Assembly (NCBI GenBank): GCA_007115705.1 | Contig: QXEO01000411.1 | Span: 2,831,918-2,895,917, forward strand | Direction: 5' to 3' | Source of the DNA: Dactylis glomerata | Taxonomy: Eukaryota; Streptophyta; Magnoliopsida; Poales; Poaceae | Length of the DNA: 64,000 nucleotides | Part shown: positions 45,403-56,600 of the stretch, in pieces | Layout of the letters: each line of letters starts with the position of its first letter | How positions within the stretch are numbered: the stretch's first letter is position 1 | The notes under the pieces: generated by a model | What the model was told of the DNA's origin: nothing | The model's input: the letters and a program-made list of their open reading frames with translations, nothing else | Database searches by the model: none | Program-made: the position numbers and the translations under genes

Positions 45403-46972
45403 CTAAGTGTAGAAAGGACGTAGCTGTGCGATGTTCCATGGACGATCTATCTCGTCGTAGATATCGTCAGGGTCTCTTCGCTTGCGCTTCTTACTGGGTC
45501 ACATATCTAGCTCGCGAATATCAACGAGGTAGTAGGAACCATTCAGTAGAGCTTTGCTGATGACGAAGGGTCCTTCCCAAGGCGGGGATAGCTTGTGGGA
45601 CTTCTGTTGTTTGAGGCGTAGCACCAGGTCACCCTCTTTGAACGAGCGTTGGCGAACTCGCCGGCTGTGATAGCGGCGGAGATTCTGCTGGTAGATGGCG
45701 GATCTCTGGGCTGCTAGGTCTCGTTCTTCTTCCAGCAGGTCCACAGATAGTTGTCTGGACGCTTCTGCATCTTCTTCCTTGTAGGCCTCGACTCTTGGAG
45801 AATCGTACTGAATATCACTCGGCAAGATTGCCTCTGCTCCGTAGACTAAGAAGAAAGGGGTAAGGCCAGTTGATCTGTTTGGCGTGGTCCGTAGACTCCA
45901 CAGCACAGATGGCAACTCCTCTGCCCAGGCTCCAGCTGCTCTATGTAGCGGTGCTTCTAGGCGTGGCTTGATCCCTGACATGATTAGTCCGTTGGTCCGC
46001 TCAACTTGGCCATTAGACTGTGGATGTGCCACAGATGCTAGGTCAAGGTGGATTCCGTTGTGATGGCAGTATTCTTCAACTTCTCCCTGAGACAATTAGT
46101 GCCATTGTCGGTGATGATGCTATGTGGGATGCCGAATCTAACCACAATATCCTTGACAAATTTGAGGGCAGTTTTGCCATCAAGTTTTCTGATGGGCTTA
46201 GCCTCCACCCACTTCATGAATTTGTCTACCGCTACCAGGAGGTGCATGAATCCCGAAGGTGCTGTTTTTAGTGGACCCACCATGTCCAGCCCCCAGAGTG
46301 CAACGGGCCAAGTTATAGGGATCGTATGCAGTGCTGTGGTGGGCATATGGGTTTGCTTGGAGTACATCTAGCAACCGTGGCAGAGCTCCATGATACGGTC
46401 TGCATCTGCCTTGGCTGTTGGCCAGTAGAATCCATGGCGGAATGCTTTAGCTACAAGGGATCTGGCGGCGGCGTGATGCCCACATTCGCCTTCGTGGATC
46501 TCTCTTAGTATTTCGATTCCATCCACTTGGGATATGCACTTCATGAAAACTCCCGAGGTGCTTCGTTTGTAGAGCTGGCCATCTATGATGGTGTACGCTT
46601 TGGCTCTACGCTCGATTTGTCTTTTTTGGACTTCGTCTTCGGGTAGCTTCTTGTTCGTCAGATATTCCAGGTAGGGCTCTGCCCATGGCGGATTGCTGGG
46701 CAAAACCGCCATGACGGGTGAGCTTGCTAGTTCCGAATTTTCTAGATCCACCATCTTTATCGATGGTACGCGCAGATGCTCGAGGAATACGCCTGGTGGA
46801 ACTGCCTTACGGCTAGATCCTAGTTTGGACAAGGTATCGGCCGCCATGTTATCTTCTCGTCGTACGTGTTTTATGTCGTAGCCGAGGAAACTTTTGGCCA
46901 TCTCATCCACTTCATCTCTATATGCCGCCATAACTTTGTTCCGAGCTTTGTATGTGCCAGCCACCTGCTGAG
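45403..46972 (-). pseudogene. Element D2 pol, distal part: RNase H end and integrase
   Basis: Begins at the E1 junction inside the archaeal-type RNase H, keeping the final DNMAADTLSKLGS. A linker and integrase follow: ECGHH…CHGC zinc module, GLDMVGP, ITDNGTN and a later SNGQVERTNG holding the catalytic Glu, then PWEGPF and a RPWN end. The stop TAG is at 45403-45405. It is broken by TAG 46368-46370, a frameshift near 46085 just after ITDNGTN, and TGA 45499-45501. Confidence 0.92.
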
Positions 46973-48515
46973 TGATGTCTATGCACTTCTATTCTTGTAG
47001 ACACTTGTTGGGCCTCCAAGTGCAGAGGTTTGTAGAACAGCAGCAAGTTTCCCTTAAGTGGATCACCCAAGGTTTATCGAACTCAGGGAGGAAGAGGTCA
47101 AAGCTATCCCTCTCAAGCAACCCTGCAATTACGATACAGAAAGTCTCTTGTGTCCCCAACACACCCAATACACTTGTCAGATGTATAGGTGCACTAGTTC
47201 GGCGAAGAGATAGTGAAATACAAGTAGTAGTGATGATTATAAGTAGCAAATGTGATTTGAAATAAATATCGCTGCGAGCAAACATGTAACAAAACAGCAA
47301 GTAAACGGTGTGCAATGCTTGGAAACAAGGCCTAGGGATCATACTTTCACTAGTGGACACACTCCCAACAAATATAACATGATTGAACAAATAAACAACT
47401 TCTCTCCACTATGGTACTTTGAATTACTCTCCTATTGAATAACACTAATCATTGTGTAGTGGCTACAGAAGCACCCCTTAAAGTTCATCAAGTACTTGAC
47501 AAACACCACTCATAGAGATATCCAAATCAAAGCACAACTCAAGATAGATATTATTGCAACTTAAACCAAGTACTAACACGGTGCACACACTGTCAACATT
47601 ACACCATGAAAGGAGGAATAGATCACTTCAATACTATCATAGTAATAATTACTCTCATAATCCACAAGAGATCACAATCATAGCCTAAACCAAGTACCAC
47701 CATGATGCACGCACTGTCACCGTTACACCATGGCAGGAGGAATAGATTACTTTAATAACATCACTAGAGTACACATAATATCTGAATAATAAAATCTACT
47801 TGTTCAACATGATACAAAGCTCATGATCACATAAAGATCACATCATGGGAGAGAGAGGTGAACCACATAGCTACCGGTAGAGCCCTCAGCCCCGGGGATG
47901 AACTACTCCCTCCTCATCATAGGAGACAGCAAGGTTGATGGAGATGGCGGTGAGGTCGATGGAGATGGCGGAGATGGCTCCGGAGATCAATGGAGATGGC
48001 TCCGGGGCACTTCCCCATCCCGGCAGGGTGCCGGAACAGAGACTTCTGTCCCCCGAAATTCGTCGGTGGCGGCGGCGGAATTGCGGAACTCTTTCTAGAA
48101 AATTGCCGAATCCCTTAGGGTTTTCCGTCCCGAGGCTTCTTATAGGCGAAGGGGCATCGTCAGAGGAGGGACCAGGCGTCCTCACACCATGGTGGCGCGG
48201 CCAGGGCCTGGGCCGTGCCACCCATGTGTGAGCCTGGCCTGTGGCCCCTCTCCTACTCCTCTTCGGATCTCTGGAAGCTTCCGGGTAAAATAAGACTTCA
48301 GGAACTTGTTTCGTCCAATTCCGAGAATATTTCCTGTGTATCACTTCTGAAACACAAAAACAGCAGAAAACAGGGAACTGGCACTATGGCATCTTGTCAA
48401 TAGGTTAGTTCCGGAAAATGCATAAAACTGCCACGAAGTGTAACGAAACATCGGGTAAATGGTGTAAAAACAAGCATGGAGCATCAAAAATTATAGATAC
48501 GTTGGAGACGTATCA
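46973..48515 (-). repeat. 3' LTR of E1
   Basis: TGATGTCTATGC … GAGACGTATCA. The region near 48125-48150 has lost the good TATA box of the family (minus strand CTATAAGAAG versus CTATATAAAG in E2). Open frames inside, such as 46989-47390, are LTR sequence. Confidence 0.97.
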
Positions 48516-48529
48516 GCATCCCCAAGCTT
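48516..48529 (-). promoter_or_regulatory. Polypurine tract of E1
   Basis: AAGCTTGGGGATGC on the minus strand, directly abutting the LTR. Further copies of exactly this motif occur inside the element. Confidence 0.8.
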
Positions 48530-51107
48530 AACTCCTGCTCGTCCTCGAGTAGGTAAGTGATAACAAAAGAAATAATTTTTGAGGTGACATGCACCTACAC
48601 AATCTTGATCATATATGTAAGCATTGTGAGCTAGGATCAAAAGAACTTAAAACATGGGCATGAAAGAGATAATCTTGATAATAGAAACTTAGCAACCATG
48701 TTGTAAACATGCAAATGAACACAAACAAAAGATCATGAAAATGAAACAATGAAAGTCAAACGTGTGTTCAAATCATGAGGAAAAACATACAAATGGTTTT
48801 CAGCTTGTCCTTCATGGAGAGCAAAACATAAATGCATAGGACACCTTCAAGTTTAAGAGGGCGACTAGATACAAATAATTTAAGAACAAGTGAAACCATA
48901 GTCATGAATCAATCAATGAAAACTTTGGGACAATGCACATTATACTCAGAATGACAACTATGCTCTCTAAATGGTGCATAAAGATAGAAGGTGGTGACTC
49001 AACATAAAAGTAAGAGAAAGGCCCTTCGCAGAGGGAAGCAGTGATTAAACATGTGCTAGAGCTTTTCATTTGTAAAACAGAGAGAAAAATTGGATTTTGA
49101 GAGGTGGTTGTCTTTGTCAACGACTGGCAATGGGGTTCTTACTATCTTCCATACAAAAATGAAGCAAGTTTTTGAGAGAGAGATTGGCACTTTTGTGCTC
49201 TTTTTATAAAGCTTGGCACTCCTCCCCACCTTTTTTCCTTTCACAAACCATGGCTAACCGATTCCATCGGGTGCCCACCAACATTCACATTCCATGGAGG
49301 AGTGCCTTTTTTCTTTTCTTTTTTCCTTTTTTTTCTTTTTGGAATAAGCAATATGGAAGATAGCAAATCCGACCACTACGTCCCCATGAGCTGAAAACAG
49401 TGTCACAAAATGAGAAGTATTTTGAAGGTTTTTTTTTGAAAGGTAGCACATGAAAATTTACTTTGGAATGGCTTACAAATACCATGCATAGGAGTTTATA
49501 GTGGACACAATGGCAAACTTGGTTTTTAGGAGTTGGATGCACGAGTAGAGCTCATACTCAGTACAAGATGAGGGCTAGAAAAAGACTGGGAGCGACCAAC
49601 TAAGAGAGCAATAACGGCCATAATCATGCAAAGCGACAAAGCGACATTAAAAGAAGCATAAGATGGCATCAAAAGTCAAAAACTAAATGATCATAGAGGC
49701 TATTGGCATCTTTGTAAGAGTCTAACATGTGTGAGCATGTGCCAAGTCAACCCAAATAAAGCATCAAGGAGAAAACCAAAATAATGCTTCCATACAATAA
49801 AAACAACGCATGATTTTTTCAAAGGCTCATTAAGCAATCTCAGTTATTTGAGACAAGTCATGCTACAGCAAAACCACTAAGCATACTATCAAAAAGACAT
49901 CAAGAATGACATGAAAAAGCCTAAGCCGCAGTCTACACAAGCTCCTTCTTGTACCACTTTTTTTGCATAAAGCTTTTTCTCTTTTCCAACACCATTCAAA
50001 CTTTTTTAATCAAACTCTTTTGAGGAAAACCAACATGGTCCAGAGGCAAAAATACACCTTGATAAATAAATATAAGAAGATCTGAATGCAAATCAAGGCG
50101 AAAAACAAAGGCTAAACGCAGTAGCAGAAAAAGAGAACACTCGTTGAAACGATAAGAGTGAAAAACGGAGTGTTCTTGGCAAATGAAAAGCGAGTTCATC
50201 TCCTCCAAAAGAAACATGATGTGATCTAACCATTTATTGCAGCAAACAAAACTAAACTAACTAAGAAAACTAAAACAACTGACGCTCCAAGAAAAACACA
50301 TAGTGCATGAAGCAATAAAAATATAGTGTCTTGAAAGGTGACCTGATTTTTGCCGATGAAGAAGGGGTGCCTCGGGGGCATCCCCAAGCTTTGACACTTG
50401 TAATTCTTGGATATTTCTTGGGGTGATGCATGGGCATCCCCAAGCTTGAGCTTTTGTCCATTCTTCAACTCATCTCATCATTCTCCAATCCCTACACTTG
50501 AAAACTTCCTTCATACAAAACTAAACACAATTCTATTAGCAACATTAGTGTAGCATAACATATAATCAACCTCTTTTTGCTTCAGGTTTCAACCTAAAAC
50601 CACCACATATATAGCATATACTACTGTAGCAACTTCCCCAAAAGGTTCCGTGATCAAAAGAACTCAAAAAGAAAGCGATAAAGCGGCAAACACAAATATT
50701 GGCAGAAATCTGTCAAAACAGAACAGCTGACAAAGGTCGAATTTTTTAGGGGTTTTCTGTTGCTCAAATCAAAAAGTGTTCAACTAACAAAAGTTTGGAT
50801 ATAATCTGGGGCATATGCTCAAGAAATCGCAGGTCCAAAAGATATACAGAGAATTTTCACGAATTTTTACGGTGCAGCACCGAAAACAGTTTCAGGACAG
50901 CAACATCCCCAAATCTTACCTCACTCAAATTAGAGGCTTCTCTTGGCACAAAACGAAATAAAAAGGATAAGGAGCGGTTATTACAGTAGTAATAACTTCC
51001 AAGACTCAAATAAAAGAAAAAGTACTGAAAGTAAAAACATTGGGTTATCTCCCAAGAGTGCTTTTCTTTAACGCCTTTGAGCTAGGCGCAGAAATTTGCA
51101 AAGATGC
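48530..51107. other. Non-coding internal region of E1
   Basis: No pol-like frame on either strand. Two extra AAGCTTGGGGATGC motifs (minus strand) lie at 50378-50391 and 50434-50447, inside a segment strongly conserved with E2 (63000-63240). The remainder is A-rich, with simple pyrimidine runs near 49300-49345. Confidence 0.75.
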
Positions 51108-51947
51108 TCATGTGGGCGCGCTTGAGGCAAAGGCGCCATATAGGAATTTAAAGCAATAGAGAGCATCAAAAAGCAAGTATGGAACATATTTAAATCTAAA
51201 CCACTTCCTATGAAAAATAGTCTTGTAAAGAGACAAGTCATGAAAGCGCAAAGCAAAAAGCATAGGAAGGCAAAACAAGTACAACTTCAAGAATTGCAAC
51301 ATAAAGAGGGGAAACTCAATATTGTTGAGATCCATCAAACCATGTTTCCCTCTCTCATAGTAACTTTCAGTAGCATCATGAATAAAACTAACAATATAAC
51401 TATCACATAAAGCATCCCTATCATGAGCCACATGCATAAAAGGATTAATACTCCCTACATGAACAATAGTAGTAGGAGCAGATTCAACAGAATAATTATT
51501 CTCATCACCATAATCATCAAAAACAGGAGGCATATTGTAATTATAACTAATTTTATCCTCAATAGTAGGTGAACTGAAAATATTATACTCATCATCATAG
51601 CCATCATAAGCTAGAGGTTTAGTATCATCACAAGCTAGAGAACAGCTATTTCGCAAAGCATATTCTTCAAACATATCATCATAAGAAGGAACATCACATA
51701 TGGGAGATAAAATATCATCAGAGCAAATTTTCTCCATTAAAGCTGGGGAACTAAAAATATCATGCTTAACAAAACCAGCTTCCCCAAGCTTAGACTTTTC
51801 TATAGCATTAGCAACAACGGTATTTAAAGCATTCATACTAACAACACTATTAGTATGCAAATTAAGCTCCAAAGGTTTTTCAATTTTCTCTTCAAACACT
51901 TCATATCTAAACTCAGGAAAAAGACTAAAGAACTCTTTGTTTTCCAT
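51108..51947 (-). CDS. E1 gag derivative with the gag core deleted in frame
   Basis: A 279-residue open frame without stops, from MENKEFFSLFPEFRYEVFE. The first 90 residues match the start of E2's gag and the rest matches its end (PSYDDMFEEYAL to FHRKWFR). The intervening retrotransposon gag core and CCHC zinc knuckle, about 1.7 kb in E2, are missing. The join lies near 51685-51690, at …ICDV|PSYDD. The tail has a hydrophobic stretch (FPLFMLQFLKLYLFCLPMLF), possibly membrane-associated. Because the frame stays open, it could still be translated. Whether it has a role is unknown. Confidence 0.8.
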   Translation of the reverse strand: MENKEFFSLFPEFRYEVFEEKIEKPLELNLHTNSVVSMNALNTVVANAIEKSKLGEAGFVKHDIFSSPALMEKICSDDILSPICDVPSYDDMFEEYALRNSCSLACDDTKPLAYDGYDDEYNIFSSPTIEDKISYNYNMPPVFDDYGDENNYSVESAPTTIVHVGSINPFMHVAHDRDALCDSYIVSFIHDATESYYERGKHGLMDLNNIEFPLFMLQFLKLYLFCLPMLFALRFHDLSLYKTIFHRKWFRFKYVPYLLFDALYCFKFLYGAFASSAPT

Positions 51948-52059
51948 TAAGCCTAACTAGTGAAAATAAAAACAAGAAACAAAAAGATGTAATTGCAGAA
52001 TCTAAAGGAAATAACTCCGAGCACTCACACAGGAGGATGCGAGTACCTTTTACCTTACC

Positions 52060-52077
52060 TCCCCGGCAACGGCGCCA
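52060..52077 (-). promoter_or_regulatory. Primer-binding site of E1 (tRNA-Asp type)
   Basis: TGGCGCCGTTGCCGGGGA on the minus strand, 10 bases inside the 5' LTR boundary; identical to C and E2. Confidence 0.92.
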
Positions 52078-52087
52078 GAAAAGAGCT

Positions 52088-53633
52088 TGATGTCTACGCA
52101 CTTCTATTCTTGTAGACACTTGTTGGGCCTCCAAGTGTAGAGGTTTGTAGAACAGCAGCAAGTTTCCCTTAAGTGGATCACCCAAGGTTTATCGAACTCA
52201 GGGAGGAAGAGGTCAAAGCTATCCCTCTCAAGCAACCCTGCAATTACGATACAGAAAGTCTCTTGTGTCCCCAACACACCCAATACACTTGTCAGATGTA
52301 TAGGTGCACTAGTTCGGCGAAGAGATAGTGAAATACAAGTAGTAGTGATGATTATAAGTAGCAAATGTGATTTGAAATAAATATCGCTGCGAGCAAACAT
52401 GTAACAAAACAGCAAGTAAACGGTGTGCAATGCTTGGAAACAAGACCTAGGGATCATACTTTCACTAGTGGACGCACTCCCAACAAATATAACATGATTG
52501 AACAAATAAACAACTTCTCTCCACTATGGTACTCTAAATTACTCTCCTATTGAATAACACTAATCATTGTGTAGTGGCTACAGAAGCACCCCTTAAAGTT
52601 CATCAAGTACTTGACAAACACCACTCATAGAGATATCCAAATCAAAGCACAACTCAAGATAGATATTATTGCAACTTAAACCAAGTACTAACACGGTGCA
52701 CACACTGTCAACATTACACCATGAAAGGAGGAATAGATCACTTCAATACTATCATAGTAATAATTACTCTCATAATCCACAAGAGATCACAATCATAGCC
52801 TAAACCAAGTACCACCATGATGCACGCACTGTCACCGTTACACCATGGCAGGAGGAATAGATTACTTTAATAAAATAACTAGAGTACACATAATATCTGA
52901 ATAATAAAATCTACTTGTTCAACATGATACAAAGCTCATGATCACATAAAGATCACATCATGGGAGAGAGAGGTGAACCACATAGCTACCGGTAGAGCCC
53001 TCAGCCCCGGGGATGAACTACTCCCTCCTCATCATAGGAGACAGCAAGGTTGATGGAGATGGCGGTGAGGTCGATGGAGACGGCGGAGATGGCTCCGGAG
53101 ATCAATGGAGATGGCTCCGGGGGCACTTCCCCGTCCCGGCAGGGTGCCGGAACAGAGACTTCTGTCCCCCCGAAATTCGTCAGTGGTGGCGGCAGAACTG
53201 CGGAACTCTTTCTGGAAAATTGCCGAATCCCTTAGGGTTTTCCGTCCCGAGGCTTCTTATAGGCGAAGGGGCATTGTCAGAGGAGGGACCAGGCGTCCTC
53301 ACACCATGGTGGCGCAGCCAAGGCCTGGACTACGCCACCCATGTGTGAGCCTGGCTTGTGGCCCCTCTCCTACTCCTCTTCGGATCTCTGGAAGCTTCCG
53401 GGTAAAATAAGACTTCAGGAACTTGTTTCAGTCCAATTCCGAGAATATTTCCTGTGTATCACTTCTGAAACACAAAAACAGCAAAAAACAGGGAACTGGC
53501 ACTGTGGCATCTTGTCAATAGGTTAGTTCCGGAAAATGCATAAAAGTGCTACGAAGTGTAACAAAACATCGGGTAAATGGTGTAAAAACAAGCATGGAGC
53601 ATCAAAAATTATAGATACGTTGGAGACGTATCA
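52088..53633 (-). repeat. 5' LTR of E1
   Basis: TGATGTCTACGC … GAGACGTATCA, followed by the duplicated CTGAG. It is in inverted orientation to the E2 LTR at 58176-59712. Confidence 0.97.
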
Positions 53634-56600
53634 CTGAGCAACAAGGTCAGAGTCTCCACAGCACATGATGTGTTGTACGCTGATCTCCTTTGCGACACGT
53701 AGCCCGTGTAGTAAAGCTTCATATTCCGCGATGTTGTTGGTGGTGGGCAAGTGGATCCGAAGAACGTAGCTTAGCTCATCTCCCTTGGGAGATTTGAGTG
53801 TCACTCCAGCCCCCGAGCCATGTAGCAGCTTTGAACCGTCAAAGTGCATCACCCAATGCTCTGGTTCTGGGACGGGCGTAGTTTCCTGCGCTTCCTTCCA
53901 ATCCGCCATAAATTCCGCCAAAGCCTGAGACTTGATGGCGGTGCGAGGCTTATAGTCGATGTTGAAAGAGGCCAATTCAATGCCCCACTTTGCAACTCGT
54001 CCTGTTGCGTCGCTGTTGTTGATGATGTCCTTCAGTGGGGCCTTGCTCACCACTGTGATTTTATGGTCATAGAAGTAATGCCTTAACTTACGAGAAGCTA
54101 GGAAAACTCCGTATGCCAACTTTTGGTAGTGAGGGTAGCGCTGCTTGGATTCCATCAGGACCTCACTGACATAGTAGACTGGTCGCTGTACGCCATACTC
54201 CTGCGCTTCTTCCTTACGTTCTACCGCCATGACGATGCTGACCACCCTGTTAGTTGCCACCATGTATAGTAACATGGGTTCCTGGTCTTTGGGAGCCGCT
54301 AGGACTGGTGCAGTGGATAACACTCTCTTCAGATCCTTAAGCGCAGCGTCTGCCTTATCGGTCCAGATGAATTCGTCTGATTTCTTCATCAGCTTGTAGA
54401 GTGGCAAAACCTTCTCGCCAAGACGACTGATGAATCTGCTCACTACTGCCACGCAGCCTGTGAGTTGTTGTACATCTTTTAGATCTATGGGCCGGGAGAT
54501 GTCGAGGATTGCCTTGATCTTCTCTGGGTTAACCTCAATTCCGCGGTTGGAGACGATGAATCCTAGAAGTTGTCCAGCTAGCACCCCGAAGACACACTTC
54601 GTGGGGTTAAGCATCATGTTGTACTTACTTAGATTGTCGAAGGTCTCTTACAAATCTGCTATAAGGCCATCTTGCTTTTTAGACATAACGACGATGTCGT
54701 CCACGTATGCGTGGATGTTTCGCCCGATTTGATCCGCCAGGCACTTTTGCATAGTGCGCTGATACGTTGCTCCTGCGTTTTTCAGACCAAATGGCATTGT
54801 AACATAGCAATATGTGCCATAAGGTGTTACAAACGACGTAGCGAGTTGATCGGACTGTTTCATCTTGATCTGGTGGTATCCTGAGTAGGCATCAAAGAAA
54901 CACAGCAGCTCCGATCCCGCCGTCGAGTCAATGACTTGGTCAATGCGAGGCAAGGGAAAAGGGTCTTTTGGACACGCTTTGTTCAGGCCAGTGTAATCTA
55001 CACACATGCGCAGAACTTTTGTGTTTTTCTTAGGAACTAGCACCGGATTTGCCACCCACTTAGTATGGATCACTTCCTTGATGAAGACTGCTTTCAACAG
55101 CTTGGAAATTTCCTTTGCTATGGCGTGGCGCTTTTCATCTCCGAAGCGTCTCATGGCTTGTCTTACTGGCTTGGAGCCAGGAATTATCTGCAGAGCATGC
55201 TCGGCGAGTTCCCTAGGTACACCTGTCATGTCAGATGGCTGCCATGCGAAGATGTCCCGGTTCTCACGGAGGAACTCGACGAGCGCGCTTTCCTATTTGG
55301 GGGACAAGTTTGTCCCAATGGAGGTGGTCTTGGCGGCATCGCCAGCGACAAGTTCCACCTGCTTTGTATCGACTGTAGGCTTGAAGGTGGGCGGGGAGGC
55401 GGAAATCTCCTGCTTGGATGCCGGCATCTCCGCGGGGTCCGTGGCGGCGTGGATTTCTTTGAACTCCTCACCGAAGAACACAGCTTCCGCAAAGGCGGCT
55501 TCTTCTTCCTCGCACTCATTTGCCTTTCTGAAACTGCCATAAACGGTAATTATGCCATCTGGGCCTGGCTTCTTCAGCTGATTGTAGATGTAACATGGCC
55601 TGGCATGGAAGCTGTGGAAGGCAGGGCGACCGAAGATCACGTGGTATGTGCTTTTGAACGGGACTACCTCAAAGGTTATAGGCTCTTCACGGTAATTTTC
55701 CTCATTACCGAAGGCAACCTTGAGTGTGATGGACCCGAGGGACTTGGCTTGGCGACCAGGAACCACTCCATAAAAGGTGATCGCACTATGGCGGAGTTGG
55801 GCTTTGGTAAGGCCAAGTTTTGTCAGAGTTTCCACGTACATGATGTTCAGGCTGCTGCCGCCATCCATTAAGCATTTGGAGAACTCGTAGCCGTGGATCA
55901 CAGGGCATACCACCATGGCGTAATATCCCTCTGGGATGTGCTCTGGATGATCATCGCGGCTCCAGTGCACCGGTACTTCGGACCATCGGACGTACTGGCG
56001 GATTTTTGGCACGGTGGCATTGAGGGAGCGCATAGCGGCTCTTTGTGCCTTAGCCGTGGGGGTTCAAGAAAAGTGTGAAAGGCTCCTTTTTTGTTTTTGA
56101 TTGGATTGGCCTTGCCAGCGTCCCCCTCTGACTTTTCGGCGGGTTTGGGCGCGAGGTCCTCATCCATATCACTTCCATCCCTAGACTCCTTGTCTTTGTC
56201 CACTTTCCCTTTGCCACGAGGCCGTTGTCGCCGGCTGCGCTTGAAGCCAGCTTCTTGATCCGCCTTGAGGTCGTTGACAAACTTGCAGTTCCGGTTGGTG
56301 TGATTGCACTTTCCCGAAGCGTCACGATGGGCGAAACATGGCATATCGCGGTATTCGTCATAAGACACGGGGGCGGATGGCGCCAAAGCGGGAGTTGCAG
56401 AACTCCGCGGCTGGCCACTGCTAGTACTGTGTCCCCTGCTGCGCTGGCTGCTTTGGCCCTTGTCAGCGAAGGTTGTGGCCACCATATCCGGAGCTTGCTG
56501 CTCTTCTGGCGGATTCTTCCGTTTGTTGCTGCTATTCCGCTTTCCAGTGTTCTGGATGGTGGAAGCCTTCAGAGATTCGCGGGCGTCGTCGGCGGCGGCC

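Larger units (their letters stand above)
46973..53633 (-). mobile_element. Element E1: complete gag-only Athila-like retrotransposon
   Basis: LTRs of 1543 bp (46973-48515) and 1546 bp (52088-53633) flank 3.57 kb of internal sequence. The 5-bp duplication CTGAG lies at 46968-46972 and 53634-53638. The primer site is tRNA-Asp type. The only coding sequence is a shortened gag (51108-51947). There is no protease, RT or integrase, so it depends on enzymes from elsewhere. By eye the LTRs differ at about 30 positions (about 2%). Confidence 0.97.

Noticed and set aside
46989..47390. Open frames repeated at 46989-47390, 52104-52505 and 59324-59593
   Set aside because: They are the same LTR sequence of E1/E2 in three copies and conserve because the LTR does, not as protein.
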